64,000 nucleotides of DNA from Cryptomeria japonica (lineage: Eukaryota > Streptophyta > Pinopsida > Cupressales > Cupressaceae). Position 1 is the first letter of the stretch; each line of letters opens with the position of its first letter. The DNA is taken from the NCBI RefSeq assembly GCF_030272615.1, contig NC_081413.1:141953872-142017871 (forward strand), written 5' to 3'. Shown here in pieces: positions 34,040 through 45,178 of the stretch. The notes below the pieces were generated by a model. The model did not search any database, had not been told where the DNA came from, and saw nothing but the letters and a program-made list of their open reading frames with translations. The translations under genes were made by a program, and so were the position numbers.

Positions 34040-34477
34040 TTGATGTAGTTTGACATCAGTCCAATATGTATTATTAGAGATACTATTCATTTCGACATTA
34101 ATGTGGGGATGCTACTACTCAGGGGGAGTAGTCAGCTTTGTGATTCAGTGGTTTATGTTTTTTCTTCGATATTTTTGTCAGATTTCTAGCATTGATGTCA
34201 AAGGGGGAGTGATATTGATGTGAAAAATAAAGTGAAAAAGAAAAGTAAAAGGTGGAGAGTTGTTAAAAACAAAAAAAAGGGAGAGATTCAGAGCTTTATA
34301 GAGATATTATTCATAGGGGGAGTTTGGTCTTTATTTCAAAGTAGTATGCAGGAGATTGTTGGCTGTCTTCCATTGGGGGAGGCTGGCTCTCTTCCATTGG
34401 GGGAGACTTGTTTGACATTTCTTGGTACTTAGATTTTTTTCACATCTAGTGTTGCCATCAATGCCAAAGGGGGAGAT
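34040..34477 (+). other. Copia-2 3' spacer and polypurine tract
   Basis: Tracts of GGGGGAG type occur near 34120, 34203, 34316, 34376 and 34400. The last, AAAGGGGGAGAT (34466-34477), abuts the 3' LTR and is the likely primer for plus-strand synthesis. Confidence 0.8.
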
Positions 34478-35678
34478 TGTTGGCCATTTGGTGGTATTGA
34501 TTATGTGTTGCATTGATGTTTTATCATTAATGCCAACACTAACTATTTGGATGCTTTACCAGCACCCTTCTGGTCCTGTTAGGTTGAGTGGTTTCTGGTT
34601 GATTTGGATCCGGCATGATCCGGTAGACTCCGGTATAGTTTGGTTATAGAATTGGCTCATTCATGATACTCATGCTCATATTCAGTAAGTTGGTTTATGT
34701 CTGGTGATCAGATGCCATCATGTTTGCTTAGAAGATTGGCTTCTAGTTCCGACGAGGGTTTCACCAGCAGAGCTTTTGATGAATATCTTTGATGAATTGC
34801 ATAAGTGGTATTGGTGCAACTTCTGGTAGAGTTTGAGGATGCTGTTGGTGATCATGTCCAAGACTTGGCAGATGGAGATCATTGCTGTAGCATGTGAACC
34901 TATACTGGGTCTTGGTTGATCTAGGTTATGGACTGACTTTAATGTAACATGTGGACTAGGCCTCTCGATGTGTTTCCGTGATGTCGTATGTGTTGGATAT
35001 TATTTGTTTGGTCTAAGGCCGACATGGTTTGTAATTATGTAATTGGTTTATTATCTAGTGGCTGACCTAATTGTTTATTGTCGAGGGTTTGTATATATAG
35101 ATGTAAGATCTCATTGTAGATCATAATGGTTGTGGGAAAGGAATGTAATGTGTGAATAATGTAATATCATTCAGGCAGAGGATTTGGTCGATCATTGTAG
35201 ATCGAATTTGGTTTATGTAAGAGGATTTAGTCCTCTGGTATTGAGCTTAACTAGAACTATACTCAGGCATAGGAGATGCTATCTTTTGTAGTTGAACACT
35301 TCTTCAGATTGTAGTCCAGATTTCTATGTAGTAAGTGAGGCTCCATTCGTGATAAACAATGCTCTCTAGGCTGTTGGCCTTCTTGTAAGTGTAGGCCCCT
35401 CAATTGTAATTCACATACTTACTGCAGAAGTATTATCTAACTGTGGGTAGGCTTCCCACTGTGGTTTTTCTCTTTGCTAGGTTTTCCATGTATAAATCTT
35501 GGTGTGATGTGGATGGTATTTATTCCATGATTATTGTTTATGCTTAATTGCTTTAACTGCTATTTCGGTATTATTTTGGGTTTCGGTATTAGAGTTTTAA
35601 TTGCTAATGGTTCCAGTAATTGTGACAACTGATTCACCCCCCTCTTAGTTCTCTTCTGGTTATTTGAACTGTCTAACA
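34478..35678 (+). repeat. Copia-2 3' LTR
   Basis: 1201 bp, TGTTGG..CTAACA, TATA box 35092-35099. The end hairpin (35624-35653) has arms GACAACTGA and TTAGTTCTC: seven Watson-Crick pairs, one G-T and one mismatch. Followed by the target duplication AGGAC. Confidence 0.93.
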
Positions 35679-36591
35679 AGGACATGATATGGTCCTAAGG
35701 GGTCATATGTTGTCCTCTGGGCCCACACATATGTTAGAAAACCATATGATCCCTCAAGACACAATATTTCCCCTTATGATGTACCGTATGAAACCTTAGG
35801 ACATCCTATTGTCCTAATGGGTCATATAGTGTCATAAGGGGTCATATGGTGTCCTGAGGGGGCACATGGTGTTGTTAGGGGTCATATGGAGTCTTAAGGG
35901 GCCACGCATGTGTTAGAACACCATATGGATATCATATGGTGTCTTAAGGTGTCATATGGTGTCCTAATGGGTAATATGACACCTTAGGACACCATATGGC
36001 CCAATAGGACATCATATTGTCTGAAGGGGTCATATGGTGTTGTAAGGGGTCATGTCATGCACTAGGATGTTAAAAGGGTCCATATGGTGTCATAAGGGGT
36101 TATATGGTGTCATAAGGGGTCATATGGCCTGTCCTAAGGGCCCACACGTGTGTTAGAACACCATATGACCATTTAGGACACCATATGACCCATTAAGACA
36201 TCATATTGTCCTAAGGGGTCATATGGTGTTGTAAGGGGTCATGTCATGTACTGTAATGTTACAAGGGGTCATATGGTGTCCTCAGGGGTTATATGGTGTC
36301 CTAAGGGGTCATATAGGGTTCTAAGGGCCCACACATGTGTTAGAACACCATATGACCCATTAGGACACCATATGATGTCATAAAGGGTCACATGGTATCA
36401 TTAGGGGTCTTAAGGGGTCCTAAGGGGCCATGCATGTGTTAGAACACCATATAACCCCTTAGGACACCATATTGACATCATTTGGTCCTAAGGGGTCATA
36501 TGGTGTCCTTAAAGTCCACACGTGTTAGAACACCATATGACCCCTTAGGACAATATGCCTTATGACCCCTAATGACACCATGTGACCTCTT
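35679..36591. repeat. Minisatellite array, part 2
   Basis: The same 20-bp forward and inverted units as at 15291-16334, continuing across the Copia-2 insertion and ending at the solo LTR. Confidence 0.92.
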
Positions 36592-37673
36592 TGTTAGAAT
36601 CAAAGATCACTGAGAGGGGGGGGGGTGAATCAGTGATCTACCAAAAATTGAAATGATAAACTTATTCTTTATCCATCGGTTAACAATGCATAACAGATAA
36701 GAACATGAACATGCAACAATAAAAACACAAATCCACAACACCATAATTTTTATGTGGAAACCTGGAAAGGGAAAAACCATGGTGGGGATGGAACCCACAA
36801 TATTCATATACTATGGCCAGGAGTACATAAATATTACATAGATGGGGAATGCACTTGCATTTAGGCTCACTTCCTAGAGCTCACTGCTCAATTACAATTT
36901 CCCGGAGGGCTACAACCCTCAAGGAAGTCTCACTAAATTAAAATTTAACTACAACAGGAATGTACAATGAAATGAACTCATAGAAAGCATATGAAAATGC
37001 AAAAATGAGTTCCGGTTAGGCTCTGAATCACTGACTATCTCTGCTCTACTGAATACTCTCACTAACTTACAATTTAACTATAATAGGAATGTATAATGAA
37101 ATGAACTCTTAGAAAGCATCTAACAATGCAAAAATAAGTTCCCGTTTGGCTCTAAATTACTGACTGTCTCTTCTTTGTTGAATACTTTATTCTGGTCTTA
37201 GTCAGCTACCGGTTAATCTGAAAGAAAAATGCGCACATGAAACTGCGCTCAATTGCACCAAAACTGATCACCATACACATAACACACTGAAAATCAACCA
37301 CCACAATGATCTTATATATTCGGTCTTACCACAAAAACAATCTCCTTCAAGTTGGCTTCAATCTTGAACACACCATAGGACCAGACTAATATATTATGAC
37401 CACATTCTTCTTAAAGGTCTTATCAAACACCAAGATCATAAAAATAATCACCACAAACACCGTAATCACCAGAGATCATTCCTGGTCAAAGCATTACTCA
37501 AATACCTTGTTTTGTCGGTTAACTGTCTACTGGTTACCTTCATCTTCCAGATAAGCTGGATCACGACTACTAGATCGAATCACCACAAAGAGTTACAATC
37601 AATTACAACCCTAATCAAATAATCAATCATCAGAAGTATCTTGAAATCATTGGATGAGTGTCAATTGCTAATA
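36592..37673 (-). repeat. Solo LTR of a copia element
   Basis: About 1.08 kb bounded by TGTTAG (plus) and a degenerate start read on minus as TATTAGCAATTGACAC. The flanks CTCTT (36587-36591) and CCCTT (37674-37678) look like a 5-bp target duplication with one change. No internal region is present. Its hairpin has 10-bp perfect arms AGATCACTGA (36604-36613) and TCAGTGATCT (36630-36639). Confidence 0.82.
36604..36639 (-). promoter_or_regulatory. LTR-end hairpin with C-rich loop (solo LTR)
   Basis: The stem differs from Copia-2/3/5 (GATCACTGA in place of GACAACTGA) and the partner arm changes to match. Loop on the minus strand: TTCACCCCCCCCCCTC. Confidence 0.65.
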
Positions 37674-37835
37674 CCCTTATGACACCATTTGACCCCTTAG
37701 GACAATATGATGTTCTAATGGGTCATATGGTGTCCTAAGAGGTCATATGGTGTTCTAACACATGGTGGGCACTTAGAACCCCTTATGACCCCTTAGGACA
37801 CCACATGACCCTTGAGGACACCATATGGCCCCTCA
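37674..37835. repeat. Minisatellite array, part 3
   Basis: The last stretch of 20-bp units before the second pyrimidine block. Confidence 0.88.
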
Positions 37836-38570
37836 CTTGCAGCACACTTATAGTCTCCTTCCATCCCTTCCTCCCTCTCACTCAATCTCTCTCCATATCT
37901 CCCCCACTCCCTATCTCTCTTTCTCCCTCTCAGGTGTCTCTATTCCATTATTTCTTTGTCTCCATCCCCATCTCTCTCTCTCTCTATCTCTAACTCTCTC
38001 TCCATCTCTCTTCCTCTCCCTTTATTTATCTCTTAAGTTTCTCTCTGAGCCTCTATCTCTCTATCTTACTCTCCTCCTCTCTCAAGTATATCTCTCTTCC
38101 ATTCTCTCCCTCTCTCCACCCCTTCCCTCTATCCCTTTCTCATTATCTCTTTTTCTCACTCTCTCACTTTCTCCATCTCTTCACCTCTCTCTCTCTAGTC
38201 TCTTGTACTCTCCTTCCATCCCTTCCTCCCTCTCACTCAAGCTCTCTCTCTCTCTCTCTCTCTCTCCACTTCTCTAGTCTTGTACTCTCCTTCCATCCCT
38301 TCCTCTCACTCAAGCTCTCTCTATCTCTCCCTCTCTATCTCTTCCCTCTCCCTCACTTCCTCCCATTGTTTCCCTCTCCCCCCTCTCTCTCCCTCCCCCA
38401 GCCTATCTCTTCCCTCTTCTTCTCTCCCTCCCATTATTTACCTCCCTCCCTCTCACTCTCCCCCCCATCCTATCTCTTCCCTCACCCTCTCTCCCTCCCA
38501 TTCTCTCCCTCCCATTGTTTCCCTCCCCGCTCTTTCCCTCCCCCCTCTCTCTCTCCCCATTTGTTGAATC
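37836..38570 (+). repeat. Second pyrimidine-rich block
   Basis: About 0.7 kb of CT/CCT runs, including the phrase seen in the first block (CTCTCAAGTATATCTCTC near 38080). Reading frames here are artefacts. Its inverted copy is at 58530-59300. Confidence 0.92.
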
Positions 38571-38723
38571 TTAAAAACGTTCATAGAGAGCATTTGTCTA
38601 GCACCAAATTTGGTGCACGCCATATGGCTTGCCCTTGAAAAATGGTAAAAAGGGACATTGGACCCGTGATTTTACCCCACTTTCTCTGGTTTTGTCTGCT
38701 ATTTTATCTGATAACAAAAAATA
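38571..38723. other. Flank between pyrimidine block and Copia-4
   Basis: Contains a perfect 16-nt palindrome GCACCAAATTTGGTGC (38601-38616), also present in the inverted copy (58477-58492). The last five bases AAATA are the Copia-4 target duplication. No gene seen. Confidence 0.65.
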
Positions 38724-38962
38724 TGTTGGCAATAGTGACTTTGTGTTGTCATTTATGTCAACACTGTGCTCTGGTTGGATATGGTTCTTTCTTGGTTGGT
38801 TGCTGCTATCTCGGTTGGTTCCTATTCCGGTTAGACTTGATTTTGGCCTATTTTTTATCCTCTATGATCAGATCGTTGGTTTTGGTTTTGGATGGTTATT
38901 TAGGATGGCTATATTCTTGTAACATTCATTTGGTTCATGATTTGGTGCTCCAGAAGCTATTA
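38724..38962 (+). repeat. Copia-4 5' LTR, first segment
   Basis: Starts TGTTGGCAATAGTG, matching the 3' LTR start at 50744. Interrupted after TATTA (38958-38962), the left target duplication of the chromovirus. Confidence 0.9.
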
Positions 38963-39761
38963 TGAAGAAGTCACCGGTGAGGAGGGACCTCAAAGAGATC
39001 AATCCAAACCGGTCAGCAAGAGTAAACACAATGGAAACACACAGATATGATGGAGGCAACGAAAAATAGATTGTTTTAACTCATGAAAATTGATTACATC
39101 CAACCGATAACAACTAGATTAGAACATACCGACTCACAGGCCTGGTAGAACATACATAATAGGTCACAACCGAGACCTTGAATCTTAAGATCTATCTTCT
39201 ACGCACAGTCTAGCTACTTGATTCTTCTCCTTATTATTTTCTAATGCACAATTAGAACTATATATATTGATCCCAAGGATCCATTTGTCCTAAAAGGATC
39301 ACAACCTGAAGAACAAGACCTAACATGTAAAATAACAAGGTCGGCCTCCAACAAGAGATTCCTCTGAAAAATCCAAAGGATGAAACGTAGATCATGGGAA
39401 AAGGTTGGCCACACCAAGGAACATCAGAATCAATGCCCAAGGCCCTACAAGCTTTAGAAGAGGTTCTGGTAGATCACCAAAATAGGTCCAGACAATCGGT
39501 AACAAGAATTGTCAACTAGTAATAGGAAACTATCAAGGAAACCGATAGCAGTATCTTGCTGGAAAATGATCCAAATGCGATGCGGTCTGGAAATAAGAAA
39601 GATGATCAAGTCTTCAAGCATAATCCAACTCCACAGGATCCGATGAGCCAAAACCGGGACACACCAAAAGAAAAACTAAAACTGCAAACATAAAGAAAAA
39701 CAGAAAGAAAATGTTTTTGGTTCAAGCAAGATTGCTCTGAACTGGGGATTCTCCTGCATCA
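38963..39761 (-). repeat. Chromovirus 3' LTR
   Basis: On the minus strand TGATGCAGGAG..CTTCTTCA, 799 bp. Related LTR copies are at 57364-58131 and about 59662-60451. Confidence 0.9.
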
Positions 39762-40625
39762 GACATTTGGGATTATAGAAAAAGCGAGCCTCTCACTTTT
39801 CCAAGGTCAGAGGGAAACCAAGGCAGCCTACCTTTGCTTGAGAGATCCAAGATGAATCTTCAACTGGTTTGTCCTTCCACTTCACAAGATATTCCTTATA
39901 CCGACTGCTCTGGGTACTACGCCCAATCTTACTATACAAAATTTATTCAATCTGATCCAGTTCCTTCTGAGGCAACTGTTTCTCCAAGTCTGCAACATTG
40001 TCCTCATTGAATTCTAGTTCATGATACTCATTAAGATCTGCAATGTTAAACAAAGGCGAAATACTCAAACTATCCGGTAACTCCACTTCATATGCATTTC
40101 AAAAACTGAACTTCCTCAAAATCCTTCAAGTTCCAAACTTCTTCATTTGCAACTTGTTATAAATTCCAACTGGGAATCTCTCTTTTCTTAGATATACCAT
40201 CACTTCATCGTGAACTTTAAATTCCTTATGTCTCTTCTTCTCATCCGCCTTCTCCTTATACTTGTTGTTCATGTCTTCCAAATGTTGCTTAATCTGAATA
40301 TGAAGGTTGCCATGTGATCTGCAAAATCTTTTGCTTCTGAACTTCTTCGGTCTTCACTGCTAATATCTCTCAATTCTGATATACCTCTAGGATGCACTTT
40401 GGTAAGAATCTCAAAAGGTTTTCTTTCGGTACTTCTATTTACTTAATTGTTGTAGGCAAACTTTGCTTGTGCAAGGATCAAATCCCAACTTCCGATTTTA
40501 TCTCCCACTAAACATCTCAACAAATTTCCCAAACTTTGGTTAACTAATTTTGTCTATCCATCCATCTATGGATGAAAAGTAGAATTGAACTTCAAATTTG
40601 TTTTCATCTTCTTCCAGAGTGTTCT
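39762..40625 (-). pseudogene. pol: Chromovirus integrase C-terminus and chromodomain
   Basis: On the minus strand, after the integrase core, the reading continues with stops through FAYNN and an ERKPFEIL-like motif. Near 39910-39830 comes YKEYLVKWKDKPVEDSSWIS, a typical chromodomain core. Chromodomains of this type steer integration to particular chromatin. The region ends at a purine-rich stretch (AAAAGTGAGAGG) before the LTR. Confidence 0.75.
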
Positions 40626-41345
40626 CTAAAAATAGCCAACAAACTTAGTGTCTTTGTTTGAAACTATGCTCTTAGACAATCCATGCAATCTCACCACTTC
40701 CTTGAAAAATAGGTCTGCTACATCCAATGCATCTAATGTCTTCCAACAAGGTATGAACTGAGCCATCTTTGAGAATCTATCCATTACCACAAATATAGAA
40801 TAATTCCCTCTCGGTGTCTTAGGCAATCCAAGTACAAAATCCATGCTTATATCCTCCCAAGGTCTTGCTGGTACTGTCAAAGGTTTATACAATCCCATAT
40901 TTTGACTACTACCTTTTGCAACTTGACAAATTCTACAAATTTGCACATATCTCTTAACATCCTTATGAATCTGGGGCCAAAAGTACTTCTCACTCACCAA
41001 TGATACTGTTTTGTCAATGCCAAAATGTCCAGTTAGTCCTCCACTATGTTTCTCCTTTATCAGATTCTCTCTCATAGAACTCTTAGGTATGCACAATTGA
41101 ACTCCTCTGAATAACATCTCATCTTGAATGAAATAATCCAACCACTTGCTTCTGTCCACCATAACTAGTTCTCCACATGCTTTCCAAGGTTCTACAAAAT
41201 CCGAGTCTTCATCATATAAGGTCTTCAAATCTTCAAATCCTAATACTGTCACTCTCATCTCTATCAACAAATTCCTTCTCCTACTCAATGCATCAACAAC
41301 TTTGTTAGATTTCCCACTTCTATGCTTCAACACAAAGGTGTAACT
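40626..41345 (-). pseudogene. pol: Chromovirus integrase
   Basis: Open for 235 codons. Starts in LKHRSGKSNKVVDALSRR (end of RNase H/connection), then the zinc-binding GHFGIDKT and CRICQVAKG, then core WEDISMDFVLGLPKT and FVVMDRFSKMAQFIP with two catalytic aspartates. The third catalytic residue lies beyond the stop, in the broken continuation. Confidence 0.87.
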
Positions 41346-41438
41346 CTACAAGAATTCTACCTATCTCATATGTTTCTGATTCAACTTAATCTGACTGTTT
41401 AGATACTGCAAAGCTTTATGATCTGTATACAACACAAA

Positions 41439-42400
41439 CTACTTAGGCAACAAGTAATGTCTCCACTTCTTCAAGGCTTGATCTATGGCATAAAACTCCT
41501 GATCATACACTGAATATCTCCTCCGGGCATCATTTAATTTCTCACTGAAATAAGCTACTACTCTCCCTTCCTGACTCAAGACTACTCCTATTGCTGTTCC
41601 ACTTGCATCACAATCCACTTGAAATACTTTATTGAAATCTGGTAAATCTAACACAAGTTTCTCAGTCACTTTCTACTTCAATAGTTCAAAAATTTTGTTT
41701 CCTTTGGTGGTCCACTTGAATTCCTTCCAATCTCCTCTCATGGTCTCCATCATAGGGTTGCAAATTGAACTAAAATTTCTGATAAACTTTCAATAAAAAC
41801 TAGCAAATCTATGAAATGATCTTACCTCTCCAATGCTTTCCGGTGCAGGCCATTCAACTATTGCTTTCACTTTCTCAGGGTCCATCCTAAAACCATCCTC
41901 AGATATCACAAATCCCAAATAGACTAACTCATCCTTCATGAAAGTACACTTCTTGATATTTATCAATAACTTTTCTTCTCTCAACCTTTGTAAAACTTGT
42001 CTCAACTGCACTAAATGCTCCTCTTTTGTCTTACAAAAAATCATAATTTCATCCAAATACACAATAACAAACTTACCTAAGAATTTATTCAATACCTCAT
42101 TCATCAACCTCATGAAAGTACTCGGTGCATTAGTCAATCCAAAAGGCATCACCAACCATTCATACAGTCCTTCATTTGTCTTAAATACCGTCTTCCACTT
42201 ATCACCTTCTCTGATTCTGATCTGATGATATCTACTCTTCAAATCTATCTTTATAAAGTATTTTTCTCCACTCAAACAGTCCATTATGTCATCCATCCTA
42301 GGCAAAGGAAACCGGTATTTCACCGTGATCTTGTTTACTGCTCTGGAATCACCACACATTCTCCACTCTCCATTCTTGTTAGGTGCTAACATTGCTGGTG
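41439..42400 (-). pseudogene. pol: Chromovirus reverse transcriptase and RNase H
   Basis: RT 42392-41790: [49 protein letters not shown] (first catalytic Asp) and [11 protein letters not shown]. The usual YLDD box is YLDE here. RNase H 41669-41439: [20 protein letters not shown] and [20 protein letters not shown] frame break near 41700-41790 separates the two. Confidence 0.88.
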
Positions 42401-43200
42401 CTGCACAAGAAAGTCAAACTCTCCCTGATGAAACCTTTTTTCAATGGTAACCAAGTCTATGCAATGACTAATACTTCTCATAGGTGGCAATCCATCTGGT
42501 ATATTATCTAAAATGATGTCTTCATATTCTGTCAGCAAATATTTTATCTCTTCCAATTTTTCTTCTTCGAGTTCCAGTTTCTAAGTCTTCTTAGGAATAA
42601 AGGCAAAATACACATTATCATGTCTCAGTCCATCTAGGAATTTCCTTCCATCTACCAAACAGATTCTATCATTCATACAGACTTCCTTTTGCAAAGGTTC
42701 CTCCAAAGGCAACAAGGTTTTCTTCATTCCATTGGCCACAATAGTGTATGCATTCTTTCTCCCATCATGCACTGCCTGTCTATCAAACTGCCAAGGTCTA
42801 TCCAACAAAATATGACAAATATCCATAGGCATAATATCACACAAGACTTCATCATGATAATTCCCAATTTTCAATTTGACCAAACATTGCTCACTTACTA
42901 ACAATTTACATTCATCCTGAATCCATGCTATTTGATAAGGCTTAGGGTATTTCAATCTCTCCAATTTCAACTTATTCACCATTTCTTCTGAAACAAGATT
43001 ATTTGAACTACCACTATCAATAACAACTTTAGAACACTTACTAGATACCTTACATCTAGTCTTGAACAAATGCTTCCTCTGCAAGGGCTCTTCATCTCCT
43101 CTGGTATGACATAAAGTTATCCTTATCACCAATAGTTCTCCATCTTTTGGTTTATTGTCTGATCCGGTGGGGTTTTCTTCCACCACTGCTTCTCTTCGGG
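42401..43200 (-). pseudogene. pol: Chromovirus protease region
   Basis: ORF 43186-42581 contains the retropepsin motif VIDSGSSNNLVSEEMV and a flap/C-terminal part (CDIMPMDICHILLDRPWQFD) typical of gypsy proteases. 42401-42580 is the linker into RT and contains stops. Confidence 0.85.
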
Positions 43201-44270
43201 AATTTTCTATCTTCTTACACTTGAATGCATGATGTCCTTCTCCTCCATACTTAAAGCAGGTTCCTCTAAATGTTCTCTTGTCTTGTCTTCCAAAATTCTC
43301 ATTTTGGTAACCATCCGGTTCTCTCCTTCGGTAGAAATTTCTATTATCCTTCCGGTATGAATTACTTTATTTGTTCACTTACTTATTCTTCTTCTAATCT
43401 GTACTGGTTCCTCTTCCTATGGTATATCCTCTTCCTCCTTGTAATCTTCCTCCAGTAAACCTTCCACCTCTGCCTCTACTTATATCTTTTGTTTAACTTC
43501 TCTTCCGCCTTTAGGGAATATTGGTAAGCTTCTTCAACACTCTCCAATTTGATCAAACTCAGTTCATCTTGTATAGAAATCCGCAATCCATTCAAACATA
43601 TTGCAGCTTGTTCAACTTCATCATCAACATGTCTGGATCTAATGTTCAACTTGTAAAATGCTTCAGTGTACTCCTTCACACTAGATTCCTTTTGTCTCAA
43701 ATTCTGCTATTTCTAGAACAAATCCTCTTGATAATTCACTGGCATAAACTTTGACTTCAAATTAGCAACCATTCTATCCCATGTCTTAATCTTGTCTTTA
43801 CCTCTTCTTTGTCTATCAACTTGCAAATTCTCCCACCAAAGAGATGCATGACCTTTCAACTGGGTACATACATACTTCATCTTCCTCTCTTATTGGGTAC
43901 ATACATACTTCATCTTTCTCTCTTATACAATGCTTTCAAAATAAAAATACTTCTCCATTTCCGAGATCCAATCCATCAATTCATCCGAATCCAACTTCCC
44001 ATCATATTCCAGTGGGGTAAAATAAGGTTTAGTATTCACCCTACTCAAAAACCTCAAAAACATTTCCTCATCTGGATCAACTGCCAATAGATTTGCTTGT
44101 TCTGTCGGGGCTTCTTCTCCCTCATCTTCACTCACATCTTCGATATGTCGGCCTCTTCTCTGGGATGTCTCCATGGCTTCCAACTAGGCTGCTATACCTC
44201 ACAACATCTCCATCACAACAGGTTCTGCATTCCCACATGCTCCACCATTCCTAGCTCCTTTTCCTGCCAT
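43190..44270 (-). pseudogene. gag: Chromovirus gag
   Basis: Starts at the ATG at 44270 (MAGKGARNGG), with two early stops. Then METSQRRGRHIEDVSEDEGEE, LEYDGKLDSDELMDWISEME, the capsid region (LKGHASLWWENLQ, then VKEYTEAFYKL) and a knuckle CFKYGGEGHHAFKC near 43215 where the second Cys is Tyr. A 33-bp tandem duplication (43861-43893 and 43894-43926) repeats an RKMKYVCTQ-type segment and adds a stop. Confidence 0.85.
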
Positions 44271-44360
44271 CGTTCATGCTAATCCTTTGTAGCTATAGGT
44301 CGGATCCTCAATTCGCCACCCTACAACAAAATTTCAGGACACACAACCTTTGGAACGAAA

Positions 44361-44376
44361 CTTCGCTCTGATACCA
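44361..44376 (-). other. Chromovirus primer binding site
   Basis: Minus strand TGGTATCAGAGCGAAG, complementary to initiator Met tRNA, just after the 5' LTR. Confidence 0.93.
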
Positions 44377-44378
44377 CT

Positions 44379-45178
44379 TGAAGTAGTCATCGGCGAGGAG
44401 GGAACTTAATAAGATCAATCCTGACTGGTCAACAAGAGTAAACACAATGGAAACACAAAGATATGATGGAGGAAATGCAGAACGGATTGTTTTAATTCAT
44501 GAAAATTGATTACATCTAACTAGTAACAACCAGATTATAGCATAGCGGCTCACAAGCCTGGTAGAACATACAGAATAGGTCACAACTGAGACCTTGAATC
44601 TTAAGATCTATCTTCTATGCACAATCTATCTACTTGATTCTTCTCCTTATTACATTCTAATGTGCAATTAAAATTATATATATCAATCCAAGGATCTGGT
44701 TGGCCTAAAAGGATCAAAACCCGAAGAACAAGACCTAACGTGTAAAATAACAAGGTAGGCCTCCACCAAGAGATTCCTTCAGAAAATCCAAAGGATGAAA
44801 TGTAGATCATGGGAAAAGGTCTATCACACACCAAGGAATATAGAAATAAATGCCCAAGGCTTCGCAAGCTTCATAAGGGGTCTTGGTAGATCACCAAAAT
44901 AGGTCCAAGCAACTGGTAACAAGAACTATCAACCGGTAACAGGAAACTATCAAGGAAATCGATAGCGATATCTTGTCAGAAAATGATCCAAATGTGATGT
45001 GGTCTGGAAATAAGAAAGATGACCAAGTCTTCAAGTAGATTCCAACTCCATAGGATCCGGTGAGCGAAAACTGGGACACACCGAAAGGAAAACTAAAACT
45101 ACAAACAAAAAGAAAAACATGAAGAAAATGTTTTTGTTTGATGCAAGATTGCTCTGAACCAGGGATGCTCCTGCATAA
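44379..45178 (-). repeat. Chromovirus 5' LTR
   Basis: 800 bp. On the minus strand it starts TTATGCAGGAG (one change from TGATGCAGG) and ends GACTACTTCA. A TATA-like TATATATAA lies on minus at 44674-44682. Confidence 0.9.

Larger units (their letters stand above)
16335..35678 (+). mobile_element. Copia-2: 19.3-kb nested Ty1/copia element in the minisatellite
   Basis: LTRs at 16335-17540 and 34478-35678 bound the element. The 5-bp target duplication AGGAC is present on both sides (16330-16334 and 35679-35683). Gag, protease, integrase, RT and RNase H are on the plus strand. They are interrupted by a Ty3-type element in gag (17904-25846) and by Copia-3 in RT (29018-33298). Removing both leaves an element of about 7.1 kb, normal for copia. 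Stops and frameshifts throughout make it inactive. Confidence 0.95.
37611..39761 (+). repeat. Left arm of a large inverted duplication
   Basis: Matches the reverse complement of 57364-59541. In order it carries the solo LTR edge, minisatellite, pyrimidine block, unique flank, Copia-4 LTR start with the AAATA target duplication, and the chromovirus LTR inserted at the same base. Shared insertion points show common descent. Confidence 0.85.
38963..45178 (-). mobile_element. Chromovirus (Ty3/gypsy with chromodomain)
   Basis: 6.2-kb minus-strand element with LTRs of about 800 bp (38963-39761 and 44379-45178), inserted in the Copia-4 5' LTR. Flanks are TATTA and TATTG; the inverted copy of this locus has TATTG, so the original duplication was TATTG. 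Order on the minus strand is gag, protease, RT, RNase H, integrase, chromodomain: Ty3/gypsy order. Degenerate. Confidence 0.93.

Noticed and set aside
38629-38965. Hydrophobic ORFs resembling a small membrane protein
   Set aside because: They span the flank and Copia-4 LTR, and recur inverted at 58186-58577 only because of the duplication.
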